From Cellvibrionaceae bacterium (GTDB lineage: Bacteria > Pseudomonadota > Gammaproteobacteria > Pseudomonadales > Cellvibrionaceae), in the NCBI GenBank assembly GCA_027012915.1, contig JALUYN010000420.1, positions 1-10,977 of the forward strand: DNA of 10,977 bases. The letters are read 5' to 3'. A model generated the notes under the pieces. The model saw only the letters and a list, made by a program, of their open reading frames with translations, searched no databases and was not told the DNA's origin. The position numbers were made by a program, and so were the translations under genes. Positions 6,349-10,977 of the stretch are shown here, one piece after another (position 1 is the stretch's first letter; every line of letters begins with the position of its first letter).

Positions 6349-7104
6349 TTACTGATAGCTAAATTGCTGCCCGGTAACCCCTTCACTGTCAGTCCCCATC
6401 AAATACAAATATAGCGGCATTAATTGGTCGGGAGTTTTTACATCAGCGGGGTTTTCCGCAGGATAGGCACTGGCCCGCATACGGGTTCTAGTGCCACCGG
6501 GGTTGACGCTGTTGGCGCGAATATTGGTGGTTCCCTCAAGCTCTTGAGCCAGGGTTTGCATCAGATTTTCCTGGGCTGCTTTAGATGCCGCATAGGCGCC
6601 CCAAAATGCTCGGCCTTCATAGCCTACGGTTGATCCTGTAAACACGATACTTGCCGAATCGGCCTGCTCCATAATGGGAAGCAGTGCCTTGGTCATCATA
6701 AAGGGTGCGTTGACATTAACCTGCATGACGGTCTGCCAGGTGTCCGTTGCGTAGTTGCTCAGCGGTGTGCGCTCCCCCAGCAATGCCGCATTGTGCAAAA
6801 TGCCATCGAGCTTGCCGAAGGTGTCAAAGATGGCCTGGGCCATATCTTCGTAGTCTTTTTCACAGGCACCCTCGAAATTAATGGGGAATATGGCTGGTTG
6901 CGCACCGCCTGCTGCTTCAATTTCATCGTACACCGCCTCCAGTTTGGCGACGGTGCGGCCGAGCAAAATAACCGTGGCGCCATGTCTGGCAAAGCTCAGT
7001 GCCGCTTCCTTGCCGATACCATCGCCGGCTCCGGTAACTACGATAACTTTATCCTGAAGAAGGTTCTGTGCGGGTTTGTACCCGGCGGGTAGTGTCTGTG
7101 TCAT
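6349..7104 (-). CDS. yciK: YciK-like short-chain dehydrogenase/reductase
   Basis: The 251-residue protein is a classical SDR with a Rossmann fold. The cofactor motif GAGDGIG is at 25-31, the HNAALLG motif at 104-110, and the catalytic set Ser158, Tyr171 and Lys175 lies in the GAYAASKAA context; NPGGTRTRMR follows at 201-210. Arg50 after the second beta strand (LLGRT) favours NADP(H). The N-terminal stretch before the fold (PAGYKPAQNLLQDKV) and the C-terminal GVTGQQFSYQ are typical of the YciK subgroup. Its substrate is unknown. The start lies 21 nt after the mupP stop, and the ubiG-mupP-yciK order is as in Pseudomonas, where yciK is the last of the series. No strong ribosome binding site is seen, so coupling to mupP is likely. 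Confidence 0.93.
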   Translation of the reverse strand: MTQTLPAGYKPAQNLLQDKVIVVTGAGDGIGKEAALSFARHGATVILLGRTVAKLEAVYDEIEAAGGAQPAIFPINFEGACEKDYEDMAQAIFDTFGKLDGILHNAALLGERTPLSNYATDTWQTVMQVNVNAPFMMTKALLPIMEQADSASIVFTGSTVGYEGRAFWGAYAASKAAQENLMQTLAQELEGTTNIRANSVNPGGTRTRMRASAYPAENPADVKTPDQLMPLYLYLMGTDSEGVTGQQFSYQ

Positions 7105-7125
7105 GTTATATACGGGCTCAATAAT

Positions 7126-7782
7126 TTATAGGTACTGTAGCAGCAGTTCGGGGATTTCACTGGCGTGATCGACGGTGTGGGTCGCTCCCCAGCTGTCCGC
7201 TGAATCGTCGGCGTCAATATAGCCATAACGAACGGCAATGGTGATGCAATCGGCACGCTTGCCGCATTCGATGTCGCGGAGATGGTCGCCAACATAGACA
7301 ATTTCGTCGGTGCTGCAGTCGATCAGCTTTGCGGCCAGATGCATTGATTCCGGGTGAGGCTTGCGCTGAGTCACGTGATCCGGACATATCACGCAGTCCG
7401 GGTTGAGTTGCAGTTGCTCCACGATTGGCGTTGTATAGGTTTCTGGCTTGTTGGTGGCTATGCCCCAGGCGAGTTTGTGTTCGCTAATAAATGCCAGCAA
7501 TTTTTCGATGCCTGGAAATGGTCGGGTTTCCACCGCCAGATGATTACTGTACAGCTCAAGCAATCGTTGCCTCAAAGGCTCAAAACCGTCGTCACCCTCG
7601 TCGAGACCGAATCCAAGAGTAACCAGTGCGCGAGCACCATTGGATACAGTTTCTCGAACCCTTTGTGCGGCAATTGGGCCAAGGCCTTGTTCATTGCGCA
7701 AGCGGTTCAAAACCACTTCAAAATCGGGGGCGGTGTCCAGAAGGGTGCCGTCGAGATCAAATAGTACTGCTTTGATTGCCAT
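7126..7782 (-). CDS. mupP: HAD phosphatase MupP (N-acetylmuramic acid 6-phosphate phosphatase)
   Basis: This 218-residue haloacid dehalogenase-family phosphatase has motif I DLDGTLLDT with Asp9 and Asp11, motif II ending in Thr110 (ATNKPE), Lys141 in QRKPHPE, and motif IV GDHLRD with Asp166 and Asp170. A helical cap domain lies between motif I and motif II (about 18-85). By sequence alone it could be called phosphoglycolate phosphatase (Gph). The position between ubiG and yciK is the locus of Pseudomonas MupP, which dephosphorylates MurNAc-6-phosphate in the cell-wall recycling route that bypasses de novo UDP-MurNAc synthesis, so that assignment is preferred. AAGGA inside the end of ubiG is a good ribosome binding site; the ubiG stop is 2 nt upstream of the start. 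Confidence 0.88.
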   Translation of the reverse strand: MAIKAVLFDLDGTLLDTAPDFEVVLNRLRNEQGLGPIAAQRVRETVSNGARALVTLGFGLDEGDDGFEPLRQRLLELYSNHLAVETRPFPGIEKLLAFISEHKLAWGIATNKPETYTTPIVEQLQLNPDCVICPDHVTQRKPHPESMHLAAKLIDCSTDEIVYVGDHLRDIECGKRADCITIAVRYGYIDADDSADSWGATHTVDHASEIPELLLQYL

Positions 7783-7784
7783 GC

Positions 7785-8513
7785 TTAGGCGTCCTTTACG
7801 GTGTGTACCATGTAGTTAACGTCCACATCGCGAGGATTGAGCTTGTAGCTCTTGGTGATGGGGTTGTAGGTGAGCCCCGTCATGTTTTGCAGGCTCAGAT
7901 CCGCTTGGCGAATCCAGTTTGACAGCTCGGAAGGACGAATAAACTTGCTGTACTCATGGGTGCCCTTGGGCAGCATGTTGAGTACGTACTCCGCGCCGAC
8001 TACCGCCAGGGCGTAGGCCTTGGGGTTGCGATTAATGGTAGAGAAAAACACGTGGCCGCCGGGCTTGCAGAGTTTCGCGCAGGCCTGAATTACCGAGGCG
8101 GGATCGGGTACGTGCTCCAGCATCTCGAGGCAGGTCACCACGTCAAAACTCTCGGGTTGCTGCTCGGCCAGTTCTTCGGCAGTAATGCGCTGATAGTTAA
8201 CTTCTACACCGCTTTCCAATGCGTGCAGCTTGGCAATTTCCAGTGGCGCTTCCCCCATATCAATGCCGCTGACTTCGCCGCCGCGTTGTGCCAGTCCCTC
8301 TGCGAGAATGCCGCCGCCGCAGCCTACGTCGAGAATCTTCTTGCCCGCGACTCCTGCATGCAGATCGATATAGTTGCTGCGCAGTGGGTTGATGTCGTGA
8401 AGGGGTTTAAACTCGCTGTTTTTGTCCCACCAGCGGTTGGCCAGTGCTTCAAATTTTGCGACTTCCGACGGGTCTACATTAGGCGTTGAGGCGTTCGTGT
8501 TCGAGGTGCTCAT
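7785..8513 (-). CDS. ubiG: UbiG, ubiquinone biosynthesis O-methyltransferase
   Basis: The class I SAM-dependent methyltransferase has 242 residues from the chosen start. It opens with [19 protein letters not shown], the usual UbiG beginning. SAM-binding motif I is [16 protein letters not shown], followed by the acidic [12 protein letters not shown] and the [11 protein letters not shown] and [12 protein letters not shown] blocks, all characteristic. UbiG performs both O-methylations of ubiquinone synthesis at the inner membrane. The ATG at 8513 is preferred over the one at 8579: it gives the usual family length, has GGAAAG just upstream, and avoids a 22-residue Thr-rich extension overlapping the end of mtaD. 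It is followed after 2 nt by mupP, suggesting one transcript. Confidence 0.95.
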   Translation of the reverse strand: MSTSNTNASTPNVDPSEVAKFEALANRWWDKNSEFKPLHDINPLRSNYIDLHAGVAGKKILDVGCGGGILAEGLAQRGGEVSGIDMGEAPLEIAKLHALESGVEVNYQRITAEELAEQQPESFDVVTCLEMLEHVPDPASVIQACAKLCKPGGHVFFSTINRNPKAYALAVVGAEYVLNMLPKGTHEYSKFIRPSELSNWIRQADLSLQNMTGLTYNPITKSYKLNPRDVDVNYMVHTVKDA

Positions 8514-8554
8514 AGTCTTTCCAAAAAGTCGTAATCCAATAGTCGAATTCGTAG

Positions 8555-9874
8555 TCAAGGTTGCAGGTGTTGTTGCCATTGCCTGGCTTTTTTCTGTACC
8601 GCTTCGGTGTGCAATGTTTGCAGTTTGTAGTCCTGCATCAGAGCGCGGCCTGCGACCCAGCTATGGCTTACCTTGTGGCCACAGGCGGTGTAGACGAGGT
8701 GTGATGCTGGGTTGAAGACCGGGGTCTGCTCCAAGTCGTTCAGTTCTACTGCAATCAGGTCTGCCAGCTTGCCTTTTTCAAGGCTACCAATTTTGCTGTC
8801 GAGCCCCAGCGCTCGGGCGCCGTTCAGAGTGGCCATGCGCAGTGTACTGTGGGCGTCCAGAGCGCCGGCATTGCCGCTTACGCCTTTGGCGAGAAGGGAG
8901 GCTGCATTCATTTCCGCGAACATGTCCAGGCCATTGTTGCTCGCCGCGCCATCGGTGCCCAGGGCGACGTTGACTCCAGCATCAAGCAGCTCCTGGGTGG
9001 GGCAGAAGCCGCTGGCCAGTTTCAGGTTGGATTTTGGGCAGTGAATAACGTGGGCGCCGTGCTGTTGCAGCAGCTCAATGTCTTCTCCCTCGACTTGAGT
9101 CATATGCACACATTGGGTTAGCGGAGAAAGTAAGCCCAGCTGCTGCAGCCTTTTAATTGGACGCTGACCGGATGAATTCAAGGCGTCTGATATTTCTTTT
9201 TGCGTCTCGTGCAAATGGATCTGCACTGATGCTTGTAGCTCTTCGGCCAGTACAGAGATGCGCTGCAGTGGTTCGTCTGAGACGGTGTAGGGGGCGTGGG
9301 GGCCAAAGGCAATATTAATCAGCGGATGGCTGCCGTAGTTATCGCGTAATGCCAGGCCTTTGTGGATATAGTCGTTGGCGTCTTGAGCCCACGCGGTCGG
9401 GAAGTCCAGAACCGGGAAGGCCAGTTGGCAGCGCATGCCCACGCGAGCGGCGACATTGGCCGTTTCCTCCGGGAAAAAGTACATGTCGGCAAAAGTGGTT
9501 GTGCCGGACCGGATCATCTCTGCCACAGCCAGTTCCGTGCCTGCTTCCACAAACTCAGGGGAGACCCACTGTTGCTCTGCGGGCCAGATATGCTCTTGCA
9601 ACCAGGTGTCGAGAGGCAGGTCATCTGCATAGCCTCGCAGTAGGCTCATGGCACTGTGGCAGTGGCTGTTGATGAGCCCGGGCATGAGTACGTGCTGTTC
9701 GAGTTGGACTTCCTGTTCTGCACAGTAGTGTTTGCTGGCTTCGTTGCTGGGCAAAATGTCCACAATTTCGTGGTCTAGTATTGCCAGGGCGCAGTCTGAG
9801 AGAACGGCGTTTTCTGGAATAATCGGGATGATCCAGCGTGCGTGTATCAAAAGATCAACAGTTTTGCCTGTCAT
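8555..9874 (-). CDS. mtaD: TRZ/ATZ-family amidohydrolase, 5'-methylthioadenosine/S-adenosylhomocysteine deaminase
   Basis: The 439-residue cytoplasmic metalloenzyme belongs to the amidohydrolase superfamily. Metal ligands and catalytic residues are visible: His71 and His73 (NSHCHSAM), His220 and Glu223 (IHLHET), His257 (CVHMTQ) and Asp308 (GTDGAASNN). GPHAPYT at 191-197 and the C-terminal [12 protein letters not shown] block are typical of MTA/SAH deaminases. The reaction converts methylthioadenosine (or S-adenosylhomocysteine) to the inosine derivative. In Pseudomonas the gene occupies the same place next to ubiG and near gyrA and is assigned as MTA deaminase. Substrate preference cannot be read from the sequence, and guanine- or triazine-type substrates remain possible. 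No strong ribosome binding site precedes the ATG. The ubiG start lies 41 nt after its stop. Confidence 0.9.
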   Translation of the reverse strand: MTGKTVDLLIHARWIIPIIPENAVLSDCALAILDHEIVDILPSNEASKHYCAEQEVQLEQHVLMPGLINSHCHSAMSLLRGYADDLPLDTWLQEHIWPAEQQWVSPEFVEAGTELAVAEMIRSGTTTFADMYFFPEETANVAARVGMRCQLAFPVLDFPTAWAQDANDYIHKGLALRDNYGSHPLINIAFGPHAPYTVSDEPLQRISVLAEELQASVQIHLHETQKEISDALNSSGQRPIKRLQQLGLLSPLTQCVHMTQVEGEDIELLQQHGAHVIHCPKSNLKLASGFCPTQELLDAGVNVALGTDGAASNNGLDMFAEMNAASLLAKGVSGNAGALDAHSTLRMATLNGARALGLDSKIGSLEKGKLADLIAVELNDLEQTPVFNPASHLVYTACGHKVSHSWVAGRALMQDYKLQTLHTEAVQKKARQWQQHLQP

Positions 9875-9962
9875 AGTTTTGGCTCAGGAATTATCTTGGT
9901 GTTTTTGTGAGCAAATTGGCTGTAATGCGAATGATTTTTCGGGCGTTTTTGCCGTGACGTGG

Positions 9963-9992
9963 AGTATAACCTGTGAAGCCCGGCGAAGTCAG
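9963..9992 (-). promoter_or_regulatory. Candidate sigma-70 promoter for the mtaD-ubiG-mupP-yciK series
   Basis: Read on the minus strand, TATACT (9968-9963) matches five of six -10 bases, and CTGACT (9992-9987), 18 bases upstream, matches four of six -35 bases. Transcription would start near 9956, giving a leader of about 80 nt. The -35 and spacer lie inside the palindrome at 9979-10003. Confidence 0.4.
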
Positions 9993-10003
9993 ACTTTGCC
10001 GGG
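9979..10003. repeat. 25-nt palindrome in the mtaD/gyrA divergent region
   Basis: CCCGGCGAAGTC (9979-9990) is mirrored by GACTTTGCCGGG (9992-10003) around a single central A at 9991, with one G-T mismatch or wobble in 12 positions. It overlaps the -35 and spacer of the candidate mtaD promoter and lies just upstream of the gyrA promoter, so it could be an operator. On the RNA level it would form a strong hairpin, but no T-run follows on either strand, so a standard terminator is less likely. Confidence 0.6.
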
Positions 10004-10013
10004 GAATCCGGTG

Positions 10014-10040
10014 TTGAGTGGCGACAAATTGTGGTACTAT
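10014..10040 (+). promoter_or_regulatory. Candidate promoter of gyrA with extended -10
   Basis: TGGTACTAT at 10032-10040 is an extended -10 element (TG, one base, then TACTAT). TTGAGT at 10014-10019 could serve as -35, but with a short 15-base spacer. The predicted start near 10047 gives a leader of about 165 nt before gyrA. Confidence 0.4.
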
Positions 10041-10060
10041 TCGGTGCTTTATGCGCGGTG

Positions 10061-10101
10061 ATTCTGGGGGAGCAGAATGGACCTGCACGAGCGAATTCTG
10101 C
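10061..10101 (+). promoter_or_regulatory. Two mutually exclusive hairpins in the gyrA leader
   Basis: ATTCTG (10061-10066) can pair with CAGAAT (10073-10078) around a 6-nt loop. The same right arm, as GCAGAAT (10072-10078), can instead pair over 7 bp with ATTCTGC (10095-10101). The two structures exclude each other. The loop of the first contains the purine-rich GGGGAG, a possible Shine-Dalgarno for the small frame starting at 10077. Confidence 0.35.
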
Positions 10102-10130
10102 GCAGTCCTATGTGGGCACACTGGAGATAG
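10077..10130 (+). CDS. Possible 17-codon leader peptide upstream of gyrA
   Basis: An ATG at 10077, preceded at a short 4-nt distance by GGAG (10069-10072), opens a 17-codon frame ending in TAG at 10130 (MDLHERILRSPMWAHWR). It lies within the two alternative hairpins of the leader. Nothing but position and the ribosome-binding-like sequence supports it; chance occurrence is quite possible. Confidence 0.18.
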   Translation: MDLHERILRSPMWAHWR

Positions 10131-10212
10131 CAGTGGATAGACCAGCACAGGGCGATGACGCCGAGACCATCGGCTGCAAACTGCAGTTACTATAATAAGG
10201 AACACCATTCCT

Positions 10213-10977
10213 ATGGGTGAATTAGCCAAAGAAATCCATCCCGTCAATATTGAGGACGAGCTGAAGCAGTCGTACCTGGATTACGCCATGAGCGTGATTG
10301 TTGGGCGGGCTTTGCCTGACGTGCGCGATGGCTTGAAGCCGGTACACCGCCGCGTACTTTTTGCGATGAGCGAACTCAATAACGATTGGAATAAGCCCTA
10401 CAAGAAATCGGCTCGTGTGGTCGGTGACGTGATCGGTAAATACCATCCGCACGGTGATTCGGCTGTATACGACACGATTGTACGCATGGCGCAGCCATTT
10501 TCTCTGCGCTACATGCTGGTTGACGGTCAGGGTAACTTTGGTTCGATCGATGGCGATAACGCAGCTGCTATGCGTTATACCGAAATTCGCATGCAGAAAA
10601 TCTCTCACGATTTGCTGGCGGACCTGGACAAAGAAACCGTTGATTATGTGCCTAACTATGATGGCACCGAGCAGATCCCCGAGGTTCTGCCTACGCGAGT
10701 TCCCAATCTGCTGGTAAATGGCTCTTCGGGTATTGCTGTGGGCATGGCTACCAACATTCCACCGCACAATCTGGGTGAGGTGGTTAAAGGGTGTTTGGCC
10801 TATATCGATAACAACGATATTGATATCGACGAACTGATGGAGATTATTCCAGGTCCGGATTTCCCTACTGGCGGTATCATCAACGGTCGCGCCGGTATTG
10901 TGCAGGCTTATCGCACAGGCCGCGGTCGTATCTATGTGCGCGCAAAAACTGAAATTGAGCGCAATGATAAAGCAAAC
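10213..10977 (+). CDS. gyrA: DNA gyrase subunit A (3' partial)
   Basis: The first 255 residues of GyrA are present, and the frame is open at the window end; the whole protein is normally about 870-900 residues. The start [20 protein letters not shown] and the block [21 protein letters not shown] are diagnostic. Numbering coincides with E. coli: catalytic Tyr122 follows Arg121 in [11 protein letters not shown]. The quinolone-resistance region ([11 protein letters not shown]) has Ser83 and Asp87, the sensitive form. GyrA cleaves and rejoins DNA and, with GyrB, introduces negative supercoils. AAGGA at 10197-10201 is the likely ribosome binding site, at a rather long 11-nt spacing. The gene is divergent from mtaD; the mtnA gene found between the two in Pseudomonas is absent here. 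Confidence 0.98.
   Translation, partial: MGELAKEIHPVNIEDELKQSYLDYAMSVIVGRALPDVRDGLKPVHRRVLFAMSELNNDWNKPYKKSARVVGDVIGKYHPHGDSAVYDTIVRMAQPFSLRYMLVDGQGNFGSIDGDNAAAMRYTEIRMQKISHDLLADLDKETVDYVPNYDGTEQIPEVLPTRVPNLLVNGSSGIAVGMATNIPPHNLGEVVKGCLAYIDNNDIDIDELMEIIPGPDFPTGGIINGRAGIVQAYRTGRGRIYVRAKTEIERNDKAN

Noticed and set aside
6108..6386. Minus-strand frame of 92 codons in the convergent gap
   Set aside because: Most of it is translation of the palindromic repeat and it runs into the 3' end of yciK; no ribosome binding site or family resemblance was seen.
7956..8489. Plus-strand open frame (177 codons) opposite ubiG
   Set aside because: Antisense shadow of a clear methyltransferase gene; no motif.
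8513..8579. Upstream ATG of ubiG at 8579 adding 22 residues
   Set aside because: It would overlap mtaD, adds a low-complexity Thr-rich stretch not typical of UbiG, and has a poorly spaced ribosome binding site; the ATG at 8513 fits family length.
10191..10196. Perfect TATAAT hexamer just before gyrA
   Set aside because: No -35 lies 16-18 bases upstream, and a start near 10203 would leave the AAGGA ribosome binding site outside the transcript.

Overview
The window reads as a chromosomal segment of a flagellated gammaproteobacterium of the Pseudomonas / Cellvibrio / marine-gamma type. This rests on two gene orders known from Pseudomonas and its relatives: cheB-motC-motD-(ParA-like)-(CheW-like)-cheW-DUF2802, and gyrA divergent from an MTA/SAH deaminase-ubiG-mupP-yciK series. 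No taxonomic search could be run, so the genus is left open. Coding density is high, and no tRNA, rRNA, CRISPR array, transposase or phage gene was seen.

Layout. Positions 1-6086 (+ strand) hold the distal part of a chemotaxis/flagellar cluster. It contains the catalytic domain of CheB, the stator pair MotC and MotD, a ParA-type ATPase (ParC class) overlapping by ATGA with a CheW-domain protein (ParP class), the coupling protein CheW, a DUF2802 membrane protein, and a BamE-like lipoprotein. Two intergenic stretches (2433-2663 and 4352-4453) carry sequences with exact FliA (sigma-28) spacing, and the second also has a sigma-54-like element. Together these genes adapt receptor signalling (CheB), power rotation (MotCD), and place and couple the polar chemoreceptor array (ParC, ParP, CheW).

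Positions 6087-6348 are the convergent junction between the two gene blocks. They carry a palindromic repeat of about 82 bp, bounded by 9-bp inverted repeats and containing an ATTCCC-N8-GGGAAT hairpin, but no convincing gene.

Positions 6349-9874 (- strand) are a four-gene series read leftwards: mtaD, ubiG, mupP, yciK. They cover purine/methylthioadenosine salvage, ubiquinone methylation, peptidoglycan-sugar recycling and a short-chain dehydrogenase. Positions 9875-10212 form a 338-bp divergent regulatory region with candidate promoters for both sides, a 25-nt palindrome over the mtaD promoter, and a gyrA leader with two mutually exclusive hairpins and a possible 17-codon leader peptide. The window ends inside gyrA, which has the quinolone-sensitive residues Ser83 and Asp87.

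The genes themselves are of known families. The less expected signals are regulatory: the FliA-type sites inside the chemotaxis cluster, a hairpin covering the Shine-Dalgarno of the DUF2802 gene, the alternative hairpins in the gyrA leader, and the repeat at the junction. No clearly new multi-gene system is visible.
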